From contig JBFWOF010000024.1 in assembly GCA_050250665.1 (NCBI GenBank), forward strand, positions 1 through 64,000: a stretch of 64,000 bases of DNA, in the 5' to 3' direction. Each line of letters starts with the position of its first letter. Within the stretch, counting starts at the first letter, position 1. This document shows positions 35,683 to 43,429 of this stretch, piece by piece. The position numbers and the translations under genes are program-made. The DNA is from JADKFD01 sp050250665. GTDB lineage: Bacteria; Pseudomonadota; Gammaproteobacteria; Xanthomonadales; SZUA-5. The notes beneath the pieces were generated by a model. The model did no database searches and was not told where the DNA came from. It worked only from the letters and a program-made list of their open reading frames with translations.

Positions 35683-35884
35683 GCCCGCATCATCGGCCCG
35701 AGCGCCTCCGTGAGCAATTGACACCGGCGGTTGCATTCCGTTGGCTCGGCCACATATCTGCCAGGACCGTGCACTGTTTCACCATTGCCGGTGTCCTGTA
35801 TTCACATCGCAGACCTTTGGGTGATTGCCCTTCGCGCTGTGGCACTGGAGAATCCATGCACCCTGACAGAAGCGACGCCCCAAA

Positions 35885-36898
35885 GTGAGTACTGCAGAAC
35901 CCGGTTCGGTAGCCAATCTACGCCAGCTGTGCGCGCCCTTCGCCAAGCCGCATCTGGGCAAGGCCCTGTGGCAGATCGCAGACACCCTGATCCCCTTCAT
36001 CGGTCTGTGGTCGTTGATGATCTATGGCGCCCTGTCCGACTGGAACTACCTCTGGATTCTGTTGCTGGCGCTGCCCACTGCCGGTTTGTATGTACGTCTG
36101 TTCATCATCCAGCACGATTGCGGACATGGCTCCTTCTTTGCCAGCAGCAAGGCCAACAATTCGCTGGGCGCCTTTTTGGGAATCATCACCCTGTTCCCCT
36201 ATAGCTACTGGCGCAAGACCCACGCCGTGCATCACGGCACTTCGGGCAATCTCGATCGCCGCGAGTTCGGCGACGTCGACACGCTGACCGTGCGCGAGTA
36301 TCTGTCACGGTCGCGTTTCGGACGCTTCTGCTATCGCTTCTATCGCGCCACACCGGTGCTGCTGATCATCGGTCCGATCTACCAGTTCATCATCAAGCAC
36401 CGTTTCCCCTTCGATCTGCCGCGCTCGTGGAAGAAGGAATGGGCCAGCGTGTGGCTCAACAATCTGGTGCTGGCCCTGGTTTTCGGCGTGGTGATCTACG
36501 CCGTGGGCTGGAAGGCGCTGTTGATGGTGCATCTGCCGATACTGCTGATCGCCGGCGCCTTCGGCGTATGGCTGTTCTACGTGCAGCACACTTTCGAAAA
36601 CGCTTATTGGGTGCGTGGCAAGGAGTGGAGTTCCGAGCAGGCGGCAGTGGCCGGCAGCTCCTATTACGATTTGCCGCGAGTGCTGCACTGGTTTACCGGG
36701 AACATTGGCTATCACCACATCCATCATCTGGCCAGCCGCATCCCCAACTATCGCCTGCACGAGGCCTTCAAATCACACCCGCTGCTGCAGAAGGCGCCGC
36801 GCCTGACGCTGTGGACCAGCCTCAAGAGCGCGCGGCTGAAACTGTGGGATGAGGACTTGCAGCGCATGGTCGGTTTCCCGCGTCGCGCCCGCGGCTGA
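35885..36898 (+). CDS. Membrane fatty acid desaturase (delta-12-like)
   Basis: This 337-residue membrane di-iron desaturase starts at a GTG. All three histidine boxes are present: HDCGH (77-81), HAVHH (113-117) and HHIHH in NIGYHHIHHLASRIPNY (about 280). Four or so membrane helices surround them (SLMIYGALSDWNYLWILLLA, LLMVHLPILLIAGAFGVWLF). The VQHTFENAYW segment and box spacing match the delta-12/omega-6 type of acyl-lipid desaturase. It puts a cis double bond into membrane fatty acyl chains, often in response to cold. No electron-donor gene is adjacent. Confidence 0.92.
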   Translation: MSTAEPGSVANLRQLCAPFAKPHLGKALWQIADTLIPFIGLWSLMIYGALSDWNYLWILLLALPTAGLYVRLFIIQHDCGHGSFFASSKANNSLGAFLGIITLFPYSYWRKTHAVHHGTSGNLDRREFGDVDTLTVREYLSRSRFGRFCYRFYRATPVLLIIGPIYQFIIKHRFPFDLPRSWKKEWASVWLNNLVLALVFGVVIYAVGWKALLMVHLPILLIAGAFGVWLFYVQHTFENAYWVRGKEWSSEQAAVAGSSYYDLPRVLHWFTGNIGYHHIHHLASRIPNYRLHEAFKSHPLLQKAPRLTLWTSLKSARLKLWDEDLQRMVGFPRRARG

Positions 36899-36913
36899 GT
36901 TGAACCGTGCACC

Positions 36914-36983
36914 GTGGGAGCGGGCTGTGCCCGCGAAGGCTTGCCGGTCCAACCGGGCCAGTCGCGGATGAATCCGCTCCCAC
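36914..36983. repeat. Extragenic palindromic repeat
   Basis: GTGGGAGCGGGCTGTGCCCGCG (36914-36935) and an inverted CGCGGATGAATCCGCTCCCAC (36963-36983) form a stem-loop between the desaturase and murB, matching arms in the 32727-33775 array. Confidence 0.85.
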
Positions 36984-37067
36984 CGTCGAGACCACAACCT
37001 GATGGCATTGCATGCAGCGGCAGGGCCGAGACTCCGGCAGACATGCCGGCGATCCTCGGATTTTCCC

Positions 37068-38105
37068 TTACCGCATTCCCAGCAGACGCGGCTCGATCTC
37101 CAACTCGACGCCGAAACGCGATTGCACATCAGCCTGTATGCGCCGCGCCAGCTGGAGGATATCGGCACCGCGGGCGCGGCCGTAGTTGACCAGTACCAGC
37201 GCGTGCTGCTGATGAACGCCGGCGTCACCATCGCGATAGCCGCGCCAGCCGCAGGCATCGATCAGCCACCCCGCCGCCAGTTTGCTTGTCCCCTCGTCCA
37301 CCGGGTAGACCGGTAGTGCCGGGTGGCGCTGCTTCAACTCGTCGGCGGCCTGGCGCGACACCCATGGATTCTTGAAGAAACTGCCAGCATTCCCGAGCAC
37401 GGCCGGATCGGGCAGTTTCCGACGGCGGATCGCGACGACCGCATCGAAGACGGCCTGCGGCGTGGGCGGATCTACGCCGCGGGCACCGAGCTCTTCGGTC
37501 ACGCCGGCATAGCCGAGCACCAGTTCCGGCGTCGAGTGCAGCGCGAATTCGACCGCTGTGATAAGCAGATGCGCGCCCTCCGGCCGTTTGAACAGGCTGT
37601 CCCGATAGGCAAATCCACAGTCCCCGGCCTCGATCCGACAGGACCGTCCGCCGCGCTGATCGATGGCCTCGACCGCCACCACGAATTGCGCCAGTTCAAC
37701 CCCGTAGGCACCGATGTTCTGGATGGGTGCGGCGCCCACATGACCCGGGATCAGCGCCAGATTCTCCAGACCGAAGGCGCCGGCCGCCAGCGTGGCGGCG
37801 ACGAAGGCATGCCAGTTCTCACCGGCCGCGGCGCGCACGTGTATCCGATTGCCAGCGGCGCCCAGCCATTCGATGCCTCGAAGCCGTGGCAGCAGCACCA
37901 TCGCATCCAGATCATCGACGATCAGCACATTGCTGCCGCCACCCAGCACCTGTACGGGCAGCTGCCATTGTGCAGCTCGATCGAGTGCACCCAGCAGCTG
38001 GGCTTCGGTCTCGGCCCGCGCCAGCCAGGCCGCACTGGCACGAACGCCAAAGCTGTTGAGCGACGACAGATCGGCCTGGGCCGTCAGTTCAGCCGCGCTG
38101 TGCAC
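37068..38105 (-). CDS. murB: UDP-N-acetylenolpyruvoylglucosamine reductase
   Basis: A 345-residue FAD enzyme that reduces UDP-GlcNAc-enolpyruvate to UDP-MurNAc in peptidoglycan synthesis. Visible are NSFGVRASAAW, the FAD-binding VLGGGSNVL, GLENLALIPGHVGAAPIQNI, GAYG, YRDSLFK, GNAGSFFKNP with the catalytic Ser (GSFF), and SKLAAGWLIDACGWRG. The length and YR-x-S motif fit the type I MurB of gammaproteobacteria. The start is a GTG that lies within the end of pyrD (17-base overlap), so it is translated with pyrD. Confidence 0.97.
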   Translation of the reverse strand: MHSAAELTAQADLSSLNSFGVRASAAWLARAETEAQLLGALDRAAQWQLPVQVLGGGSNVLIVDDLDAMVLLPRLRGIEWLGAAGNRIHVRAAAGENWHAFVAATLAAGAFGLENLALIPGHVGAAPIQNIGAYGVELAQFVVAVEAIDQRGGRSCRIEAGDCGFAYRDSLFKRPEGAHLLITAVEFALHSTPELVLGYAGVTEELGARGVDPPTPQAVFDAVVAIRRRKLPDPAVLGNAGSFFKNPWVSRQAADELKQRHPALPVYPVDEGTSKLAAGWLIDACGWRGYRDGDAGVHQQHALVLVNYGRARGADILQLARRIQADVQSRFGVELEIEPRLLGMR

Positions 38106-39117
38106 GCAGGGCCTCCACGCATTCGCCGATCAGCTGCGGTCCGCGGTAGATCATGCCGCTGTAGAACTGCACCAGACTGGCGCCGGCGGCGATCTTGGCG
38201 GCCGCACCCGCACCATCGACGATACCGCCCACTCCGATGATCGGCAGCCGCGAACCCAGGCGCTCGGACATGCCACGCAGCACCGAGGTCGAGCGTTCCA
38301 GCAGCGGTTTGCCCGACAGACCGCCTGTTTCCGAGGCCAGCGGGTGCCCGGCTATCACCTCTCGGTCAATGGTGGTGTTGGTGCAGATCAGTCCATCGAT
38401 ACCGGACTTCAGCAGCACTTCGGCGATGCCGTCCATCTCGGTCGGAGTCAGGTCCGGCGCGATCTTCAGCAGCATCGGCTTGTGCTTGCCGTGAATGCCG
38501 GCCAGCCGCTCCTGCGCCTCGCGCAGGCTGCCGATGAAGCGCGCCAGCGCGCTTTCCTCCTGCAGATCGCGCAAGCCCTGGGTATTGGGCGAGGAGATGT
38601 TGACGGTGATGTAGCTGGCCAGCGGATAGACCCGCTCCAGGCACAGCAGGTAATCATCGACGGCGCGCTCATTGGGGGTGTCCTTGTTCTTGCCGATATT
38701 GATGCCGAGCACGCCCTGAAAGCGACTGCACTCAACATTGCGGACCAGCGCATCCAATCCCTGATTGTTGAAGCCCAGGCGGTTGATCACCGCCAGTTGC
38801 TCCGGCAATCGGAACATCCGCGGCTTGGGATTGCCGGGCTGCGGCCGCGGGGTGATGGTACCGACCTCGATGAAGCCGAAACCCAGCGCCGCCAGCGCGT
38901 CGATGTGCGCCGCATTCTTGTCCAGACCCGCCGCCAGGCCCACCGGGTTGGGAAAATCGATGCCGAACACCCGCGTCGGCAATGCCGCGGGACGGCTGGC
39001 CAACAGTGGATTCAGCCCCAGCCTGTAAGCCGTTTCGATCGCCTTCAATCCCAGATCGTGTGCGCGCTCCGCATCCAGCGCAAACAGCAGGGGCCTTGCC
39101 AGTTGGTAGATCGACAT
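38089..39117 (-). CDS. pyrD: Dihydroorotate dehydrogenase (quinone), class 2
   Basis: A 342-residue membrane-associated flavoenzyme that oxidises dihydroorotate to orotate with quinone. The N-terminal helix YQLARPLLFALDAERAHDLG is the class-2 membrane association segment. The core has NPVGLAAGLDKNA, GFIEVGTITPRPQPGNPKPR, NRLGFNNQG, NISSPNTQGLR with the catalytic Ser of class 2, and the FMN site IIGVGGI and LVQFYSGMIYRGP. The ATG at 39117 is chosen as the usual N-terminus. It follows a GNAT gene by two bases and overlaps murB, forming one operon of three. Confidence 0.97.
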   Translation of the reverse strand: MSIYQLARPLLFALDAERAHDLGLKAIETAYRLGLNPLLASRPAALPTRVFGIDFPNPVGLAAGLDKNAAHIDALAALGFGFIEVGTITPRPQPGNPKPRMFRLPEQLAVINRLGFNNQGLDALVRNVECSRFQGVLGINIGKNKDTPNERAVDDYLLCLERVYPLASYITVNISSPNTQGLRDLQEESALARFIGSLREAQERLAGIHGKHKPMLLKIAPDLTPTEMDGIAEVLLKSGIDGLICTNTTIDREVIAGHPLASETGGLSGKPLLERSTSVLRGMSERLGSRLPIIGVGGIVDGAGAAAKIAAGASLVQFYSGMIYRGPQLIGECVEALRAQRG

Positions 39118-39119
39118 GC

Positions 39120-39656
39120 TCAGACCTCGCCTGTCAGATTCTTGGCATAGACCTCGAAGTACAGGTCCTGCCGCCGCGGCTTGCCAAAGCGTTCGTCGCC
39201 GTAGGGGAAAGGCGCGGTTTGGCCGGTAGCGGCATAGCCGCGCCGCAGATAGAAGGCAATCAGCTCGACCCGCGGCCAGATCACGGTCATGCGTACCTGG
39301 GACAGGCCCCAGTTGCGTGCCCGCTGCTCGCACTCGCGCAGAATGGCGTCGCCGATACCGCCGCCCTGCAGACCCGGCCGTACCGCGAACATGCCGAAAT
39401 AGGCGGCATCGCCCTGTCTTTCCAGATTGGCGCAACCGAGCAGTTCGCCGTCACGCTCGGCCAGCAGGATGATCGAGCCCTCGCGTGCGATCGTGTCCAG
39501 CAGGCCGTCGCGATCGGTGCGCTGTCCGTCCAGCAGATCAGCCTCGGTAGTCCAGCCCTGACGGCTGACATCGCCGCGATAGGCGGATTCAACCAGTACC
39601 AGCAAGGCATCGACATCATCGGGTGTGGCGGGGCGGAATTGGAGGGGTGCGGTCAT
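39120..39656 (-). CDS. GNAT-family N-acetyltransferase
   Basis: A 178-residue acetyltransferase: LQFRPATPDDVDALLVLVES at the N-terminus, then ILLAERDGELLGCANLER, the acetyl-CoA pyrophosphate loop PGLQGGGIGDAILRECEQRA and a C-terminal IAFYLRRGYAATGQTAPFPY. Substrate not identifiable. It is the first gene of a GNAT-pyrD-murB run with a two-base gap to pyrD. Confidence 0.9.
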   Translation of the reverse strand: MTAPLQFRPATPDDVDALLVLVESAYRGDVSRQGWTTEADLLDGQRTDRDGLLDTIAREGSIILLAERDGELLGCANLERQGDAAYFGMFAVRPGLQGGGIGDAILRECEQRARNWGLSQVRMTVIWPRVELIAFYLRRGYAATGQTAPFPYGDERFGKPRRQDLYFEVYAKNLTGEV

Positions 39657-39754
39657 GAGGTGCGGGCGCTGGGTTCGGGCAAGAAGCGTAAAGGGTCAAG
39701 GGCAATATGTGTCAGTGAAAGGCCGGTGAACCAGCCTCTTCAAGCCATACAACT

Positions 39755-39957
39755 GGCGTCATTGCGAGGAGCATAGCGACGAAGCAGTCGAGTGTTTCCG
39801 CAAACGAGCGTCTGGATGCCTTCGCTGCGCTATCCATGAACCCATATCGCAAGCTGTCCATGCGTCATTGCGAGGAGCGCAGCGACGAAGCAATCCAGGG
39901 TATCGCCGCACGCCCCTGGATTGCTTCCCCCGGATCAAGTCCGGGGTCGCAATGACG
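39755..39957. repeat. GTCATTGCGAGGAGC-type palindromic repeats
   Basis: Two copies of CGTCATTGCGAGGAGC occur, at about 39756 and 39863. The second is closed by an inverted arm CTGGATTGCTTC..GTCGCAATGACG (39915-39957). Palindromes of this sequence are widespread in bacterial genomes. The 39657-40093 gap has no gene. Confidence 0.85.
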
Positions 39958-40093
39958 CTTGGGGTTCAGTCCCGCAGGCAGTGTCGGGCCGAAACTGACG
40001 GCTCGCAATGACGCCCTATTGATTTCCGTTCAAAGTCTCGGGCCGATCAATCAGTTCGCATACTTTTGAGTTTCCCCTGTCACCGCGCGCCCT

Positions 40094-41356
40094 TCACTGC
40101 TCCTCGGCACTGCCACCCACGGGCGCGTACGAACGCTGCACGTAGTCTTCAATCATGCCGACAAATTCTTCGCTGATGCGATCGCCGCGCAGCGTCGCCA
40201 CCTTGGCGCCATCAATGAACACCGGTGCGGCCGGGCTTTCGCCGGTGCCGGGCAGGCTGATGCCGATGTTGGCGTGCTTGCTTTCGCCCGGTCCATTGAC
40301 GATGCAGCCCATCACCGCCAGCGTCAGGTTTTCGACCCCACGGTATTGCAAACGCCATTCGGGCATGCGCTCACGCACGTGCTCCTGGACCGTCTTGGCC
40401 AGTTCCTGAAAGAAGGTGCTGGTGGTGCGTCCACAACCCGGGCAGGCGGTCACCATCGGCGTGAATGCCCGCAGACCCATGGTCTGCAGCAACTCCTGGG
40501 CCACGATGACCTCGCGGCTGCGGCTTTCGCCGGGCTCCGGAGTTAGTGAGATGCGGATGGTGTCGCCTATGCCTTCCTGCAACAGCACCGCCAGCGCGGC
40601 CGTCGAGGCGACGATGCCCTTGCTGCCCATGCCGGCCTCGGTCAGACCCAGATGCAGCGGATAGCGACTGCGTCGCGCCAGTTCTCGATACACCGCAATC
40701 AGCTCCTGCACACCGCTGACCTTGCAGGAAACGATGATGCGATCGGCGGGCAAACCGATCTCCTCGGCTCGCGCAGCACTGATCAGTGCCGACTGGATCA
40801 GCGCCTCACGGGCGACCGCCGGAGCATCCAGAGGTACTGCAGAGCGGGCGTTCTCATCCATCAGTCGCGTCAACAGGCCCTGATCCAGACTGCCCCAGTT
40901 GGCACCGATCCGCACCGGCTTCTGGTGCTTGATGGCGTGTTCGATGATCGTGGCGAACTGGGTGTCGCGCTTGGCACCAAAGCCGACATTGCCGGGGTTG
41001 ATACGGTACTTGGCCAGCGCCTCGGCGCATTCGGGATAGCGCGACAGCAACAGATGGCCGTTGTAGTGGAAGTCACCGATCAGCGGCACCGGCACCGACA
41101 TCCGGTCGAGCTTTTCGCGGATGCGCACTACCGCTGCCGCCGCTTCTTCGGTGTTCACCGTAATTCGCACCAACTCCGAGCCGGCCCGCCACAGCTGCGC
41201 CACCTGCCGGGTGGTGCCGTCAATATCGGCGGTGTCGGTGTTGGTCATGGATTGCACCACCACCGGCGCGCCGCCACCGACGGTACTGGCGCCTATGCGC
41301 ACCGCCAGGGTCTGCCGGCGCGCCAGCGCGCCAAAACCGGGAATCTGATCAGTCAT
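40094..41356 (-). CDS. ispG: Flavodoxin-dependent 4-hydroxy-3-methylbut-2-enyl-diphosphate synthase
   Basis: A 420-residue iron-sulfur enzyme of the MEP pathway that converts MEcPP to HMBPP for isoprenoid synthesis. The N-terminal TIM-barrel has PVVVQSMTNTDTADI, LIGDFHYNGH, YRINPGNVG and VRIGANWGSLD. The C-terminal [4Fe-4S] domain has the cluster ligands in ACPGCGRT and MGCIVNGPGESKHA, with the adjacent Glu. Length is typical of gammaproteobacterial IspG. It is monocistronic here. Confidence 0.97.
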   Translation of the reverse strand: MTDQIPGFGALARRQTLAVRIGASTVGGGAPVVVQSMTNTDTADIDGTTRQVAQLWRAGSELVRITVNTEEAAAAVVRIREKLDRMSVPVPLIGDFHYNGHLLLSRYPECAEALAKYRINPGNVGFGAKRDTQFATIIEHAIKHQKPVRIGANWGSLDQGLLTRLMDENARSAVPLDAPAVAREALIQSALISAARAEEIGLPADRIIVSCKVSGVQELIAVYRELARRSRYPLHLGLTEAGMGSKGIVASTAALAVLLQEGIGDTIRISLTPEPGESRSREVIVAQELLQTMGLRAFTPMVTACPGCGRTTSTFFQELAKTVQEHVRERMPEWRLQYRGVENLTLAVMGCIVNGPGESKHANIGISLPGTGESPAAPVFIDGAKVATLRGDRISEEFVGMIEDYVQRSYAPVGGSAEEQ

Positions 41357-41387
41357 TGAGCATTCGACAGGCTAGGGATGGGGCACG

Positions 41388-41447
41388 CACGGGGCACGGG
41401 GCACGGGGCACGGGGCACGGGGCACGGGGCACGGGGCACGGGGCACG
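41388..41447. repeat. 7-bp microsatellite CACGGGG
   Basis: About eight and a half uninterrupted CACGGGG units lie just upstream of ispG (41356). An open frame through it encodes only GHGARGT and is not a gene. Variation in unit number could affect the ispG upstream region. Confidence 0.92.
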
Positions 41448-41554
41448 CAAAGATACTCAACATTGGGCGAACAGGTGGCAAGTGCCGGTGAACTCCGGAG
41501 TCGCTTGGACCGGCTGTTCCCGTGCCCCCTGCCCCGCTTCCCCTGCCCCGTCTC

Positions 41555-43291
41555 TCACACCGTAGACCAGATCTCGTCCAATTCCGCGGCCGGCGGCGCT
41601 TCCGGCGCGGCCAGCGTGGCCGCCGATCGCTGATCGCCGTAATGAAACTGCTTGTAGGCGCCGGTATTCTCGATCAGGTCCAGCGCATGCAGCGGCTCGA
41701 CGAAATCGCGCTCTTCCATGCCGTTGGGATCTGGCAGCCGCAGCAACTCGAGACCGCCGGTGGAATCCAGAATGGATGGCGCCAGCAAGGTGGGATGCTG
41801 GCTGCCATCGATGGCCAGCGGCGCCAGCAACAGTCCGCGGAGGATCACCCGACTGGTCTGAGCCTCGCTGGTGGCACGCACTGCCACCGCTTCGACCCGG
41901 CGGCTCAGCAGCTGCACGCCAGCCTCCAGACCATCATTGTTGCCACCCTTGAGCCAGCGCAGGACCCCGACCATCCAGTCACGCGGATCATCGTCATCGT
42001 CCTCATCCACCGGCGCCGCCAGTGCGATCAGCTCACCGACCTTGGCCTTCATGCCCTCGGCGTTTTCCCAGAACAGGCGGTAGCCGCCCAAGCTCTGGTC
42101 GATCACCCGCACCGTGTGCATGGTCGGCACCGCCGATTCCAGGCTGGCCTGGGCCCAGGCCGCCGAGCGCTCACGATCACTGAGGTTGATGCCGCCGCCG
42201 AGTTCGCCGACGAAATCCTTGAAGTCACGAACGCCAGCGGCGAGGTAATGCACGGCGTGCAAGCCCATGCAGGTGTCCATCTGGTGGTTTGCAGGCAGGC
42301 GCGGATGGTTGCGCTCGCCGCTGAAACTCCAGGCCAGCATGAGCTTCTGGACCACATCTGCGGCGATCTCCGGGCCATGACCCAGGCGACCGCGAACGGC
42401 AATCGATGCATCCTGATGGTGCAGCACGCGTACCTGATTCTCCAGCGCCGACACCAGACCGGTGGTGTCAAGTCGCCAGTAGCGTCCACTGACTTCTGCC
42501 GTCGGTGACAAGGGCGGCGAATCCGAGTGTGGATCGATGACGAAGGAACCGGTAGTCCCGTTCATGTCCAGTCGGCATGCCGCCGACCAGATCGCCGCCG
42601 CGGTACCGACATCGACGATTTCCTTCTGCGTCAACCGGTAGGGATTACCGATGAAACTCAGCAAGGCCTGCAGATAGACGCATTCGGGCGTCAGCGTGAC
42701 GCCGGGTACCTGCGGATCCGTGACCGCCTTTTCCGACAACTGCGCCTCGAAGGCAAATGCCGCCAGCCGATGCAGCAAACCCCAGACTCCGGACGGAATT
42801 TCACTGTAGGCGATGTAGCACTTGGTCAGGGTCTGCGAGCAATGCACCAGCGCGCGCACCAGCGCCAGGGCCGCGCTGCGGCCGCGTAAAAAAGGCACAT
42901 TGCCCTTGGGTGCGCAATAGTCGAATACGCAGGTGGCAAAGCCGATTGCCAGTTCGCGATGAAAATCGCGCATCACCGCGCCGATCTGGCGCTTCTGCGT
43001 AGGCAAGGGCAGTGCTTGCCCCAGTACATGTCGCTCCATGCTGGAGATGACGACCGACACCGGGTGACGCATCTGCTCGAGGATGTCGATGCGCTGGTTC
43101 GGATCGACTTCAAGCTGATTGAGTTCTTTCAGGCCGTTGTAGAGCAATCGGGCGGTGGCACCACTGTTGGCCAGCGGCAACGCCTCGATCCACTGGCGCA
43201 CGGCCTTGCCAGTGCAGGGGAAGGCATCACGACCCGGCCGCTCGCGTTTTGGAAGCGCTCCACCGAGCAATTCGAACGCGCTTTCTGCCAT
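41555..43291 (-). CDS. Conserved protein with possible degenerate PilZ-like segment
   Basis: A 578-residue soluble protein. The N-terminal helical part (RQWIEALPLANSGATARLLY, LKELNQLEVDPNQRIDILEQ, HVLGQALPLPTQ) resembles a gammaproteobacterial family of uncharacterised proteins, some of which carry a C-terminal c-di-GMP-binding PilZ domain. Here HTVRVIDQSLGGYRLFW keeps a D-x-S-x-x-G pattern of PilZ, but an RxxxR upstream is not evident, so c-di-GMP binding is doubtful. An acidic EDDDDD stretch lies near the middle of the C-terminal half. GGGGGAG precedes ATG 43291 by nine bases. It is divergent from the oxidoreductase gene at 43430 across 138 bp and may share its promoter region. Function unknown. 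Confidence 0.65.
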   Translation of the reverse strand: MAESAFELLGGALPKRERPGRDAFPCTGKAVRQWIEALPLANSGATARLLYNGLKELNQLEVDPNQRIDILEQMRHPVSVVISSMERHVLGQALPLPTQKRQIGAVMRDFHRELAIGFATCVFDYCAPKGNVPFLRGRSAALALVRALVHCSQTLTKCYIAYSEIPSGVWGLLHRLAAFAFEAQLSEKAVTDPQVPGVTLTPECVYLQALLSFIGNPYRLTQKEIVDVGTAAAIWSAACRLDMNGTTGSFVIDPHSDSPPLSPTAEVSGRYWRLDTTGLVSALENQVRVLHHQDASIAVRGRLGHGPEIAADVVQKLMLAWSFSGERNHPRLPANHQMDTCMGLHAVHYLAAGVRDFKDFVGELGGGINLSDRERSAAWAQASLESAVPTMHTVRVIDQSLGGYRLFWENAEGMKAKVGELIALAAPVDEDDDDDPRDWMVGVLRWLKGGNNDGLEAGVQLLSRRVEAVAVRATSEAQTSRVILRGLLLAPLAIDGSQHPTLLAPSILDSTGGLELLRLPDPNGMEERDFVEPLHALDLIENTGAYKQFHYGDQRSAATLAAPEAPPAAELDEIWSTV

Positions 43292-43429
43292 GTTCTGGAA
43301 CTCCCCCAACTCAGTCCCCGGATCATAGCGCGCCTCGCTTCGAGGCGATCATTTCAGATTCAGGATTGCAGCGACTCATCACGGTACCTACACTCCACGC
43401 CCTGGGGACTGACATGGCGAGGGCATCTA

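Noticed and set aside
41356..41565. Small gene with GHGARGT repeats
   Set aside because: It is a reading of the CACGGGG microsatellite.
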